From: VRUE01 sp033856275
Lineage (GTDB): Bacteria > Actinomycetota > Thermoleophilia > Solirubrobacterales > 70-9
Assembly (NCBI GenBank): GCA_033856275.1
Contig: JAWVFJ010000023.1
Span: forward strand, 1 to 64,000
Direction of reading: 5' to 3'
DNA: 64,000 nucleotides
Shown: positions 8,792 to 17,511 of the stretch, piece after piece
Layout: every line of letters starts with the position of its first letter
How positions within the stretch are numbered: the first letter of the stretch is position 1
The notes under the pieces: generated by a model
Seen by the model: the letters and a program-made list of their open reading frames with translations, nothing else
What the model was told of the DNA's origin: nothing
Database searches by the model: none
Position numbers and translations under genes: made by a program

Positions 8792-9936
8792 GCCTGGTCC
8801 CGACCCGGCATTGAGACGACGAAGCTGCTGCCTTGCCCGGGAACGGAGTCGACCGCGATCTCGCCGCCGTTGGCCTCGACGAAGCCCTTGGCGATCGCCA
8901 GCCCGAGGCCGGCGCCGCCGGTGGCGCCGTTCGCCTCACCGTGCTGAAACGGCTCGAAGATTCGCTGCCACTCCCCCTGGGGTATTCCCGGTCCCTGGTC
9001 GACCACGCGCACCGTGATCTTTCCAGCGACGAGCCTCGACTTCGCTAGCACCGGTTTGCCGCCGCCATGACGGACGGCGTTTTCGAGCAGATTGGCGAAA
9101 GCGCGCTCCAGTTGGGCGGCGTCGGCCTCGACCATCGGCAGGTCGCGATCGACCTCTAGCCGCACCACCTCTGGCCGTGCCGTCGCCTCGCGGGCGGCAT
9201 CGAGGACCTCGGCGATGTCGATCGCCTCGCGGTTCGGCTCGGCCTTTCCCGCTTCGATTCGGGACATGTCGAGCAGGTTCTCAACCAGGCGCGAGAGCCT
9301 TTCTCCCCCGGCGACGATCGCCTCGCTCAGCTCCGCCCGCTCCTCGGCAGTCGCACTGGCGGATCCCAGGGCGGCGCCGCTGGCGATGATCGAGGTAAGC
9401 GGCGTGCGCAAATCGTGCGAGATCGAGCGCAGTAGCGCCGTCTTCAGCTCATCGCTGCGGCGCAGCGCCTCCGCTTCGACCATCTCGGCCTGCATCCGGT
9501 CGCGCTCGCGCGAGAGTGCCGCCAACTCCGCCAGTGCCCGGTCGGCCTGCTCGCGCCGCCGCTCGGCCTCGACCGCCTGAGCGCGCGCCAGTCCGGCGAC
9601 CGTGCTGCTGATCGCGGCGACGATGACGAAGGCGATCAGCGCGACCCAGTTCTCTTCGTCGGCGATCGTGAGCCGATGCAGTGGGGGTAGCTGGAAGAAG
9701 TTGAAGGCGACGGCGCTGGCAACCGAGGCGAGCAGGCCCAAGCGCAGCCCCCAGAGCACCGAGATCAGCAGGATCGCCGGCAGGTAGACGACGCCCAGCG
9801 AGGCGACCGGGGCGATCGACTTGAGCGGGTAGATGAGCAGCGTGGCGGCCGCAACCGCGGCAAGCGTGGCCAGGACTCCGAGCCAGGCCGGCGGCGGCTC
9901 GACACCCAGGCCGAGCGGGATTCGGCGCCAACGCAT
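8788..9936 (-). CDS. kdpD: KdpD-like sensor histidine kinase, short form
   Basis: At 382 residues this lacks the KdpD N-terminal sensory and universal-stress domains (full KdpD is near 900 residues). It keeps the four-helix DUF4118 membrane region (residues 18-118), a coiled linker, the histidine box SHDLRTPLTS, and the ATPase motifs NLLENAVRH, DQGPGIP, and GAGLGLAI. It should phosphorylate KdpE. Loss of the cytoplasmic KdpD domain, which in E. coli contributes to sensing and c-di-AMP binding, means input must come through the membrane part or a partner. Confidence 0.9.
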   Translation of the reverse strand: MRWRRIPLGLGVEPPPAWLGVLATLAAVAAATLLIYPLKSIAPVASLGVVYLPAILLISVLWGLRLGLLASVASAVAFNFFQLPPLHRLTIADEENWVALIAFVIVAAISSTVAGLARAQAVEAERRREQADRALAELAALSRERDRMQAEMVEAEALRRSDELKTALLRSISHDLRTPLTSIIASGAALGSASATAEERAELSEAIVAGGERLSRLVENLLDMSRIEAGKAEPNREAIDIAEVLDAAREATARPEVVRLEVDRDLPMVEADAAQLERAFANLLENAVRHGGGKPVLAKSRLVAGKITVRVVDQGPGIPQGEWQRIFEPFQHGEANGATGGAGLGLAIAKGFVEANGGEIAVDSVPGQGSSFVVSMPGRDQA

Positions 9937-9966
9937 GCGGCCAGGGTAGACCGATTGCCGCTGGGC

Positions 9967-12108
9967 TCAGTGGGGGCTGGAGACGCCCCCGCCCACCGCA
10001 GGCGGCGGTGCCGGCGTGGGAGCGGGTTCGGGAGCAGCTTCGGGGGCCGGTTCGGCTTCCGCTTCGGGCGCGGTTTCGGGTTCGCCTTCACCCTTGCCTT
10101 TGCCCTTCGAAGGTTCTTCGGTCGTTTCTTCTTCTTCGTATTCGTTGTATTCGTATTCGCTCGAGGAGCCCGAGGAACCGGAGGTGTGTTCGCTGTCCAG
10201 TCCCGAAAGTTCGGGGAGACTCGCGGGTTCGGGGAATTCGGGGCAGTTGCCGGCAACGGCCGATTCCATGAAGGAGCGCCAGATCGGTCCCGCAGTCGGC
10301 CCGCCGAAGCCGGTTTCTTCGCGCGACTGTGGATGGCCCACCCAGACGGCGGTCGAGTAAAGCGGCGTGTAGCCGACGAACCAGGCGTCGGAGAGACCCT
10401 CCGAGGTTCCTGTCTTGCCGGCCTCGGCCCCGCAGCCCATGTAGGTGTAGCCGGCACCGGTCCCCTGCGTGATCACGCCCTCGAGCAGCCTGGTCACTTC
10501 ATAGGCCTGGCCCTCGGTGAGCACGCGATTGCCCGAATCGGGATTGGTTTCCTCGACCTTGCCGTTGGGGAACTCGACCCGCTTGATCGCCGTCGGGTCG
10601 TGGTGGATGCCGCCACTGGCCAAGGTCGCGTAACCATCGGCCTGTTCAAGCGGCGTGACACCGATGGCGAGACCGCCGATCGCCTCTGCCGGCACCGATT
10701 CGAGCGGTGCTTCGATGCCCATTTCGTGAGCGGTCTGGGTGACGTTTTCCGGGCCGACGTCGAGGTCGAGCTGGGCGAAGATGACGTTGACCGAGTCCCA
10801 GGTCGCCGAGGCGAGCGACATCGTGCCGCCGCCGGGCTCGGCGTTGTTTACCGTCCAAGTCCCGCCGCCGGGTAGGTCCAGTGTTATCGGGGAGGTGCCG
10901 TTGTAGTAAGTCGTGTCGGGATCGATGCCCTGCTTGATCGCCGTCGTCAACACGTAGGTCTTGAACGACGAGCCGGGCTGGCGGTGGGCCTGCCAGGCAT
11001 AGTTGAATTCGTTTTCGCTTTCGAACCCTTCGGTCGAGGCGAGGGCGACGATCTCTCCCGTCGAGGGATCGACCGAAGCGAGACCCGCCGCCGGGCCACC
11101 TTCCGCGTAGCAGACGCTGCACGAGTCGACCGCTTCCTGCGCCCGTTCCTGCAGTTCGGGATCGATCGTCGTGTAGGCCTTGAGGCCGCCAAGGCGCACG
11201 GTGTTGATCCCGTATTTGTCGATCAGCTCCTGCTGGACGAGGTCGAACAGGAAGGGGTCGCGAATCACCCGATACTTGTGCCCCGGACTGAGGCCGAGAC
11301 CGCTCTGCCGCGCTTCGCGATATTCCGTCCCGTCGATGTAGCCCTCCTCGTGCATCGCATCCAGCACCTCGTTGCGGCGCTGCAGCGCCGCGTGCGGGTC
11401 GAGGAAGGGGTTGTATTCGGAAGGCGCCTGGGGCAGGCCGGCGATCAGCGCCGATTCGGTCAGGCCGAGATCCTTGGCCGGCTTGCCGTAATAGGTCTGC
11501 GCAGCCGCCTCGACTCCGACTGCGGTCTCCCCTTCAACCGTGCCGTAGGGCGCCGTGTTGAGGTAGGCGGTGAGGATCCATTCCTTCGTGTGCGCGTCCT
11601 CCATCTCATAGGCAAGGTGCGCTTCGATCAGCTTTCGTTTGATCGTCTCTTCGGGGTTCTGGATGTAGAGGTTGCGGACCAGCTGCTGGGTGATCGTCGA
11701 GGCTCCCTGCACCGGCTTGCCGCCGGCGAGCAGGTCCTTCCAGGCGGCGCGGGCGATCCCAGCCGGGTCGAGGGCACCGTGGCTGAAGTAGTTCTTGTCC
11801 TCGATCGCGACGGTCGCGTCACGCAGCGTCTGCGGCATCGCCCGCCCGGGCACGGGCTGGCGGATGTTTTCGGCCTGGATGAAGCCGATCAGGCTGCCGT
11901 CGGCCGCGTAGATCGCCGAAGAGCGGCCCTTCTGCACCGGTTTGAGGCTGGAGAGCGGCGGTGCCGACTCATAGACGTTGACCGCCCAGCTTCCGGCCAC
12001 CCCGCATGCGACTACGCCCACGGCAAGCAGGACCCCAAGGGGGACCGTCACCTTTTTCCACTTCGAGGTATGGGACCTGCGCCTGCGCAGGCGCGTTCGG
12101 CGAGCCAT
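9967..12108 (-). CDS. Bifunctional penicillin-binding protein (class A PBP)
   Basis: A 713-residue class A PBP: basic cytoplasmic start, one membrane anchor (about 21-41), GT51 glycosyltransferase (EDKNYFSHG, GASTITQQLVRN), and transpeptidase with SSFK, SVN and KTGTS. The C-terminal 75 residues are a Ser/Tyr/Glu then Ala/Pro-rich disordered tail. ATG at 12108 is chosen over the longer frame to 12150, which would collide with the start of the divergent glyoxalase gene. A TACAAT box ends 13 bases before this ATG, so a short-leader or leaderless transcript is possible. It is upstream of kdpD on the same strand, 30 bases away. Confidence 0.95.
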   Translation of the reverse strand: MARRTRLRRRRSHTSKWKKVTVPLGVLLAVGVVACGVAGSWAVNVYESAPPLSSLKPVQKGRSSAIYAADGSLIGFIQAENIRQPVPGRAMPQTLRDATVAIEDKNYFSHGALDPAGIARAAWKDLLAGGKPVQGASTITQQLVRNLYIQNPEETIKRKLIEAHLAYEMEDAHTKEWILTAYLNTAPYGTVEGETAVGVEAAAQTYYGKPAKDLGLTESALIAGLPQAPSEYNPFLDPHAALQRRNEVLDAMHEEGYIDGTEYREARQSGLGLSPGHKYRVIRDPFLFDLVQQELIDKYGINTVRLGGLKAYTTIDPELQERAQEAVDSCSVCYAEGGPAAGLASVDPSTGEIVALASTEGFESENEFNYAWQAHRQPGSSFKTYVLTTAIKQGIDPDTTYYNGTSPITLDLPGGGTWTVNNAEPGGGTMSLASATWDSVNVIFAQLDLDVGPENVTQTAHEMGIEAPLESVPAEAIGGLAIGVTPLEQADGYATLASGGIHHDPTAIKRVEFPNGKVEETNPDSGNRVLTEGQAYEVTRLLEGVITQGTGAGYTYMGCGAEAGKTGTSEGLSDAWFVGYTPLYSTAVWVGHPQSREETGFGGPTAGPIWRSFMESAVAGNCPEFPEPASLPELSGLDSEHTSGSSGSSSEYEYNEYEEEETTEEPSKGKGKGEGEPETAPEAEAEPAPEAAPEPAPTPAPPPAVGGGVSSPH

Positions 12109-12149
12109 TCGGCTGCAAATTGTAGGGGGGCCGCTAGGCTGCGAAGCCA

Positions 12150-12527
12150 ATGGCGCGCTTCTTGCACACCTGTTACCGAATCGGCGAGATCGAGCGCTCG
12201 GTCGCCTTCTACGAAAGGATCGGCTTCGAAGAGACGGGCCGCATGCCGATCGGCGAGGAGGCGATAAACGTCTTCATGAACCTGCCCGGGGAAGACCCGG
12301 TGCTGGAGCTGACCTACAACCACGGTGTGACGGGCTACGAGCATGGCACCGGCTACAACCACATCGCCCTCATGGTCGACGACCTCGACGCCACCCTCGA
12401 GGGCCTCGCCGCCGACGGCATCGCGCCCGAAAAGCCTCCCTACCGCCCCGGCGGCCGCACCGAGGGCCACTTCATCTGCTTCCTCCGCGACCCCGACGGC
12501 TACCGCATCGAGCTCATTGGGGCGTAG
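12150..12527 (+). CDS. Glyoxalase I-like VOC-superfamily protein
   Basis: A 125-residue single-module VOC protein with metal-ligand positions recognisable in HTCYRI (start), VLELTYN, YNHIALMVDD and the ending DPDGYRIELIG. This matches bacterial lactoylglutathione lyase (GloA) in length and motif order. The substrate is uncertain because actinobacteria use mycothiol or other thiols rather than glutathione. It is divergent from the penicillin-binding protein. Its last ten codons are repeated in altered form 450 bases downstream (12951-12983). Confidence 0.85.
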   Translation: MARFLHTCYRIGEIERSVAFYERIGFEETGRMPIGEEAINVFMNLPGEDPVLELTYNHGVTGYEHGTGYNHIALMVDDLDATLEGLAADGIAPEKPPYRPGGRTEGHFICFLRDPDGYRIELIGA

Positions 12528-12536
12528 TGCCTCAAG

Positions 12537-12689
12537 ATGTATTTTGTCTTCATCGAATTTTTCGCCAAGTGGATCGAGGAGCGGCGCTTCCCCCGTGAGG
12601 AACTGCGGATCCGATGGTGGATTGCTGCTCTCGGCGGCTTCGTTGCTATGGCGCTCGTGGTAGCGCTACTCATCGCGTCTGTGGACTGA
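12537..12689 (+). CDS. Small (50 aa) single-helix membrane protein
   Basis: ATG at 12537 to TGA at 12689 encodes 50 residues: an amphipathic, charged first half (FAKWIEERRFPREELRIRWW) and a hydrophobic helix GGFVAMALVVALLIASVD. It starts 9 bases after the glyoxalase stop. No family is recognised. With the next small gene it lies between the glyoxalase 3' end and a degenerate copy of that 3' end, so it may have been inserted there. Confidence 0.5.
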   Translation: MYFVFIEFFAKWIEERRFPREELRIRWWIAALGGFVAMALVVALLIASVD

Positions 12690-12717
12690 TGGTCGGCCCG
12701 ATTTTGAGTTCGTAGCG

Positions 12718-12951
12718 ATGGCGGAGCGCGAACGTAGGATCGAGAAATCATGGTGGGCGTTCCGAATCGGCATGTGGGCGCTCGGGGTCTCCGGGGCGAC
12801 CCTTGTCTTCCTCGGACAGTTCTGGCTTGGCGTCGTCACGCTGCTGTGTGCAGCAGCGGTGCGCATTGGTTGGGGCGAATGGTCAAGACGCCAGCAGGCA
12901 CTCCTCGACGCGGATGCCGATGAAGCCCATCGGCAGGGGTCGGCGCCTTGA
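12718..12951 (+). CDS. Small (77 aa) two-helix membrane protein
   Basis: Encodes 77 residues with a basic start (AERERRIEKSWW), two hydrophobic helices separated by a short turn (about 14-31 and 33-49), and a charged C-terminal helix. The charged-aromatic-then-helix layout resembles the 50-aa neighbour upstream, so the two may be related pieces. Function is unknown. The gene is bounded on the right by the displaced glyoxalase tail. Confidence 0.55.
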   Translation: MAERERRIEKSWWAFRIGMWALGVSGATLVFLGQFWLGVVTLLCAAAVRIGWGEWSRRQQALLDADADEAHRQGSAP

Positions 12952-12983
12952 CGGGCTACCGCATCGAGCCGATCGCCGAGTAG
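12951..12983 (+). pseudogene. Displaced copy of the glyoxalase 3' end
   Basis: The bases encode TGYRIEPIAE followed by TAG, closely matching the end of the glyoxalase gene (DGYRIELIGA, TAG). Fourteen bases, GCTACCGCATCGAG, are identical at 12499-12512 and 12955-12968. It has no reading frame of its own and looks like the original or duplicated 3' end left after insertion or slippage. Confidence 0.6.
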
Positions 12984-13005
12984 AGCGCACCCATCCGTGG
13001 GGTCA

Positions 13006-14484
13006 CTACTTCACCACCTCGAACTGGGCCATCAGGCCGTGGTCCTCGTGGTCGAGCATGTGGCAGTGGATGACGAACTTGCCGAGGTAGTCGGCGAAGT
13101 GGCCGGCGAGGAGGATGCGTTCGTTTGGGAAGAGGAAGAAGGTCTCCTTGAGGCAGTCTTCCCAGGCTGGCGGCGACTCGCCGTTGCGCGAAAGCAGGTA
13201 CCAGTCGGTGTGGTGCATGTGCATCACGTGGGCGACGCCGGTGCGGTTGACGATCTCCCAAGTCTCGGTCGTGCCCAGCTTCGGGTGGGCGTCGGCTCGG
13301 GCGGGGTTGAAGGTGCGCCCGTTGATCTCCCACCTCGTTTTGAAGAGGCCGCCGATCGAGATCTCCCAGGTGTGGTCGGGTTTGCGCGAGACGTGCCGGG
13401 TCCAAGCCGGTAGCGGACGCAGCCTGCGCGGCACGCGGGTGCGGTCGTCCCGGCGCCGCGGATCCACCTTGAACTGCATCAGCGCGCCGACGTAGGCATG
13501 CGCCCCCAGCGGGTGCCTGGCGCCGTGCCGAGGGCCGCTGCGCAGCTCGATGCTCTCGCCACGGGCCTCGGCGAAATCGACGATCAGCTCGATGCGCTCC
13601 CCCGGGCCTATCAGCGCCTCCTCGCGGCGGACCGGCCGCGGCATCAGACCGCTGTCGGTGCCGATCTGGACCATGCGGGCGCCGTTGGAGAGGTAGAGGT
13701 TGTAGGAGCGAAACTGCGAGGCGTTGAGGATTCGCAGCCGGTAGCGCTGGGCGCTGACCCGGTGGTGAGGCATGTGGGCGCCGTTGACCAGCACCGTGTG
13801 GGCGTTGATGCCGTCGGCGGGCGGGCGGCGGTTGGTGAACGGGTCGGCGAGCTGGTTGTGACGGTCGAAGGAACGGTCGACGATCATCAGCGGCAGATCG
13901 CGCTCCCCCGCCGGCAACGGCAGGCCGGCCTCGAATTCGTCGTCGACGATCCACATCCCCGCCAGGCCGTGCCAGATATTGCGCGCCGTGCGGTCGAGCC
14001 TGTGGTCGTGGTACCACTGGAAGGCGGCCCGCTCCGGCTTGCCGTCCTCCACCAGGTCGTAGACGTAGGTGCGCTGATCGCCCGGCTCAATCAGGACGTC
14101 GTTGCCGGACTCACGGGGCGAGAGGCCACGGGGGATGTCGCAATAGAAAGAGGTGGCGTGCGAAGCGGTCAGGCCGCCGGGCTGGCCGTCGAACTGCGTC
14201 CGGTTGTGACCACCGTGTAGGTGGACGGTGAGCTCGCCGACAGAGCGAGGCAGCTGGTGGTGAAAGGTGACCTCGGTCCGGTGTCCGGCGGCCCGCCGGA
14301 TCGTCGGCCCGGGAAAGGTGTCGCCGTACGTCCACATCCGGGTTGGCCGGCCCGGCAGCACCTGCACCGCGGCCTCGCGGATCGGGATGCTCAGGCGAGC
14401 ATCGCTGAGCACGTCCGGAATCGGCAAGGGCAGACGAAAGGGCTCGCTGCTCACTGGTCGAGCCGGTGAGTCGCCGCTGCCCAA
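13006..14484 (-). CDS. Multicopper oxidase (CotA/bilirubin oxidase-like)
   Basis: Three cupredoxin domains with all four copper motifs: HLHGGH, WYHDHR, HVMHMHHTDW and HCHMLDHEDHGLM. The family oxidises phenols, bilirubin or metal ions with reduction of O2 to water. The canonical start at 14484 (TTG) would omit an in-frame Tat-like signal, RRAFLGALGSG with a hydrophobic run, encoded from about 14568. No ATG, GTG or TTG exists between that signal and the TAG of the upstream cupredoxin gene at 14604, which is in the same frame. A CTG at 14568, loss of the start, or amber read-through are possible. Confidence 0.88.
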   Translation of the reverse strand: MGSGDSPARPVSSEPFRLPLPIPDVLSDARLSIPIREAAVQVLPGRPTRMWTYGDTFPGPTIRRAAGHRTEVTFHHQLPRSVGELTVHLHGGHNRTQFDGQPGGLTASHATSFYCDIPRGLSPRESGNDVLIEPGDQRTYVYDLVEDGKPERAAFQWYHDHRLDRTARNIWHGLAGMWIVDDEFEAGLPLPAGERDLPLMIVDRSFDRHNQLADPFTNRRPPADGINAHTVLVNGAHMPHHRVSAQRYRLRILNASQFRSYNLYLSNGARMVQIGTDSGLMPRPVRREEALIGPGERIELIVDFAEARGESIELRSGPRHGARHPLGAHAYVGALMQFKVDPRRRDDRTRVPRRLRPLPAWTRHVSRKPDHTWEISIGGLFKTRWEINGRTFNPARADAHPKLGTTETWEIVNRTGVAHVMHMHHTDWYLLSRNGESPPAWEDCLKETFFLFPNERILLAGHFADYLGKFVIHCHMLDHEDHGLMAQFEVVK

Positions 14485-14601
14485 AAGCGCCCCGGGCCGC
14501 AGGCCAGGCGGCAGTGCGGTGGCAAGAACGCCGCTGCCCAGGGCGCCGAGGAAAGCTCGGCGCCCCAGGCGCGGTGAATCTGGAACTGACCCAGTCGTGC
14601 T

Positions 14602-15189
14602 CTAACTCACCGGCAGCGGCACAGGCGCCGGGAGCACCTTGATCGAGCCATGCATCCAGGGATGGATGGCGCACATGTAGTAGATCGTCGTGTCGGCGGC
14701 CGCGGTGACCTTCTGCACGATTGAGGCGTGCGGCTTGGAGCCGGTGAACCAGGAGTCGCCTTCCTTGGTCAGGCTGCCCATCGTGTCCCAGCCTTCTGCC
14801 CCCGCTTCCGCCGGGTTCTTGCTCGGCGGGCCGTTGCCTTTGACGCCGTGCCAGTCGGCGATCGCTTTGCAGATGTGGTGGGGGGTGAAGCAGAGCTGAC
14901 GCGCCTTCGGCGTCTTCGGGATCGAGCCCTTGGTGACCAGCGAGAACGTGTGCGGACCGACCTGTTTGGCGTTGGTCGTGTTGAACACCTCGAGTTCTTC
15001 CCCGGCGACGATCGTTTTCGGGCCTTCGAAGCGCAGGCCGCCTTTGCCGGCCTTGATGAAGACCGTGTTGGCGGGGCCAAGCTGAGTCGCGCCGCTTGCC
15101 AGGGCGGGAGCGAGGACGAGGGATGCGATCAGGCCGACCGCGGCGACGATGCCGATCCGAATCGACACCGCACGGGATAGCTGCTTCAA
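14602..15189 (-). CDS. Secreted cupredoxin (plastocyanin-like)
   Basis: TTG at 15189 with AAAGGAGAG ahead gives 195 residues: signal peptide (to about residue 30, ALASGA) and a cupredoxin fold with a type 1 copper site (His in GPHTFSL and Cys-His-Met in YYMCAIHPWMHG). An insert with CFTPHHIC may form a disulfide. It probably passes electrons, and the multicopper oxidase that follows in the same frame is the natural partner. The gene ends with TAG directly joined to the oxidase frame. Confidence 0.85.
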   Translation of the reverse strand: MKQLSRAVSIRIGIVAAVGLIASLVLAPALASGATQLGPANTVFIKAGKGGLRFEGPKTIVAGEELEVFNTTNAKQVGPHTFSLVTKGSIPKTPKARQLCFTPHHICKAIADWHGVKGNGPPSKNPAEAGAEGWDTMGSLTKEGDSWFTGSKPHASIVQKVTAAADTTIYYMCAIHPWMHGSIKVLPAPVPLPVS

Positions 15190-15337
15190 GTTGCTCTCCT
15201 TTCGGCGCCGGCTTGCGCAGGGCACCTGGACGAATAGACGGCAAAGTTACCTAGGCAAGTCCAAGCCTTCAAGCGGATTGAAGCGCTCAAAACGGGGAAA
15301 CCTGGATTCAGCCACCACTTCACCCAGGAGGACCGCC

Positions 15338-15895
15338 ATGAACCTTGCCCTGTTGGCCCTACGACTCGTTGTCGGCCTGCTCTTCGTCGGCCATGGCGCC
15401 CAGAAGCTCTTCGCCGCCTTCGGCGGTGCCGGTATCGAGGGCACGGCGGCAACCTTCGAGAAAATGGGCTTGCGGCCGTCCCGTTGGCACGCTGTCGCGG
15501 CAGGATGCGCCGAGCTTGGCGGCGGACTGCTGCTGGCCCTTGGCCTGCTCACGCCCGTCGCCGCCGCTGCGATCGTCGCGGTGATGGTGACAGCGGTGAT
15601 CACAGTCCACGCCGCCAACGGCATCTGGAACACGGAACAGGGCTTTGAGTACAACCTCGTGCTGGTCGCCGCCGCCCTCGTCGTGGCGGCCGCCGACGCC
15701 GGAGCATGGTCCCTTGACCACGCCCTCGGCCTCGACTTGGGCGGCGTGGGATGGGCATTGGCCGCCCTTGGCGCCGGCCTCCTCGGCGGTGTCGGCGCGG
15801 TGTTGATCGGGCGGGGCTGGGAACATGGCGCCGGTGAGCGAGGAGAGAGAGGATTTGGCGGAGGTCCTGGCGCGGCGCACCCTCACCCGCGATGA
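15338..15895 (+). CDS. DoxX-family membrane protein
   Basis: ATG at 15338 with CAGGAGG upstream. Four membrane helices and the DoxX motif LFVGHGAQKLF near the start, then a Gly/Ala-rich C-terminal extension. DoxX proteins are membrane oxidoreductase-associated subunits linked to thiol or sulfide redox balance; the exact role is unknown. The last 71 bases overlap the carboxyltransferase gene in another frame, implying translational coupling, and the charged tail (HGAGERGERGFGGGPG) may be only a product of that overlap. Confidence 0.85.
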   Translation: MNLALLALRLVVGLLFVGHGAQKLFAAFGGAGIEGTAATFEKMGLRPSRWHAVAAGCAELGGGLLLALGLLTPVAAAAIVAVMVTAVITVHAANGIWNTEQGFEYNLVLVAAALVVAAADAGAWSLDHALGLDLGGVGWALAALGAGLLGGVGAVLIGRGWEHGAGERGERGFGGGPGAAHPHPR

Positions 15896-17396
15896 GGCTC
15901 GCGACGAAGCGATCGAACGGCGCCATGCCGCGGGCGCTCGCAGCGCTCGCCAGAACATCGAGGATCTCATCGATCCCGGCTCCTTCGTCGAGTACGGGCG
16001 CTTTGCGGTCGCGGCGCAGCGCGGTCGCCGCGAGCTCGACGAGCTGATTGCCAAAACGCCGGCCGACGGGCTCGTCGCCGGCACCGCACGGATCAACGGA
16101 GAGTTCTTTGGCGAGGGGGCGGCCTGCGCGGTGCTCTCCTACGACTACACGGTCCTCGCCGGTACGCAGGGCGCACTCGGACACCGCAAGAAGGACCGGC
16201 TCTTCGAGCTGATCGAGCGGATGCGGCTGCCGACCGTCTTTTTTGCCGAGGGAGGCGGTGGCCGCCCGGGCGACACGGACTTCCCGGTCGTCTCGGCGCT
16301 CGACACCCGCGCCTTCGCCCTCTGGGCGGGGCTCTCGGGACTCGTGCCGCGGATAGCCGTGGTCGCCGGGCGCTGCTTCGCCGGCAACGCGGTGATCGCC
16401 GGCTGCGCCGACCTGATCGTCGCCACCGAGAACATTTCGCTGGGCATGGGCGGCCCGGCGATGATCGAGGGTGGGGGGCTCGGCAAGGTCGATCCGGACG
16501 AGGTCGGGCCAATCGAGATGCAGGCCGCGAACGGGGTCGTCGACTTGGTCACTGCTGATGAGGCCGAGGCAACTGCCACGACGAAGCAACTGCTCGCTTA
16601 CTTCCAGGGCTCCATCCCACCCGGCACCGAAGCCGACCAGGCGAGCCTCCGCTACGCGATCCCCGAGCGCCAGCGCCGCGCCTATGCGGTTCAGCCGATC
16701 GTCGAGACGCTCGCCGACGCCGGCTCGGCCACTTTCCTGCGCGAGCGCTTCGCCCCGGAGATGGTGACCGCCCTGATCCGTATCGAGGGCCGGCCGCTCG
16801 GCGTGATCGCCAACGACACGCGCCACGTCGCCGGCGCCATCACCAGCGACGCCGCTGACAAGGCGGCACGCTTCCTGCAGCTTTGTGAGGCCTTCGGCCT
16901 GCCGGTGGTCTCACTGGTGGACACGCCCGGCATCATGGTCGGGCCCGAGGCCGAGGCGACCGGGCTGGTTCGACACGCCTCACGCCTGCTGCTCGCCGGC
17001 GCGGCGCTTACCGTGCCGCTGATCGCGGTCATCCTGCGCCGCGGCTACGGGCTTGGCGCGCAGGCGATGACCGGCGGCAGCATGCACGAGCCGCTGCTGA
17101 CGCTCGCCTGGCCGTCGGCTCACCTCGGGCCGATGGGCCTCGAGGGCGCGGTGCGGTTGGCGCTGCGCAAGGAGCTCGAGGCACTCTCCAACGAGGAGGA
17201 GCGTGAGCGGCGGGTGCGAGACCTCACCGCCGCCGCCGAGGAGAACGCCAAGGCGCTCAACGCCGCCGCGCTCTTCGAGATCGACGACGTCATCGATCCT
17301 GCCGAGACGCGCTCGCTGATCGCCGCGACGCTCGCCGCCACCCAGCCGCGAAAGGCCCAGCGGGGCGATCGGCCCCGCTTCGTTGACGCCTGGTAG
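15825..17396 (+). CDS. Acyl-CoA carboxylase carboxyltransferase (beta) subunit
   Basis: A 523-residue protein with the two crotonase-like halves of biotin-dependent carboxyltransferases (GHRKKDRLFELIERMRLP, GRCFAGNAVIAGCADLIVA, IANDTRHVAGAITSDAADKAARFLQLC, VDTPGIMVGPEAEATG, GLGAQAMTGGSM). It is related to acetyl/propionyl/methylmalonyl-CoA carboxylases. No biotin carboxylase or biotin carrier gene is nearby, so the partner must be elsewhere and the acyl substrate cannot be told from sequence. Confidence 0.92.
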   Translation: MAPVSEEREDLAEVLARRTLTRDEARDEAIERRHAAGARSARQNIEDLIDPGSFVEYGRFAVAAQRGRRELDELIAKTPADGLVAGTARINGEFFGEGAACAVLSYDYTVLAGTQGALGHRKKDRLFELIERMRLPTVFFAEGGGGRPGDTDFPVVSALDTRAFALWAGLSGLVPRIAVVAGRCFAGNAVIAGCADLIVATENISLGMGGPAMIEGGGLGKVDPDEVGPIEMQAANGVVDLVTADEAEATATTKQLLAYFQGSIPPGTEADQASLRYAIPERQRRAYAVQPIVETLADAGSATFLRERFAPEMVTALIRIEGRPLGVIANDTRHVAGAITSDAADKAARFLQLCEAFGLPVVSLVDTPGIMVGPEAEATGLVRHASRLLLAGAALTVPLIAVILRRGYGLGAQAMTGGSMHEPLLTLAWPSAHLGPMGLEGAVRLALRKELEALSNEEERERRVRDLTAAAEENAKALNAAALFEIDDVIDPAETRSLIAATLAATQPRKAQRGDRPRFVDAW

Positions 17397-17415
17397 CGGG
17401 GCCCAATCGCTAGGC

Positions 17416-17454
17416 GCAACGTTTTGTGGCCCTCCCAGGGGAACAAGACGTTGC
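17416..17454. terminator. Hairpin between convergent genes
   Basis: Arms 17416-17427 and 17443-17454 pair over 12 bases with one G-T wobble (GCAACGTTTTGT against ACAAGACGTTGC). There is no long T run, but placement in the 115-base gap between convergent genes suits a bidirectional terminator. Confidence 0.55.
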
Positions 17455-17511
17455 ACCTCGGCCGCGGCGCCTCTCCGTCAGAGGTTGATGGGGGGATATC
17501 GGCGATGACAC

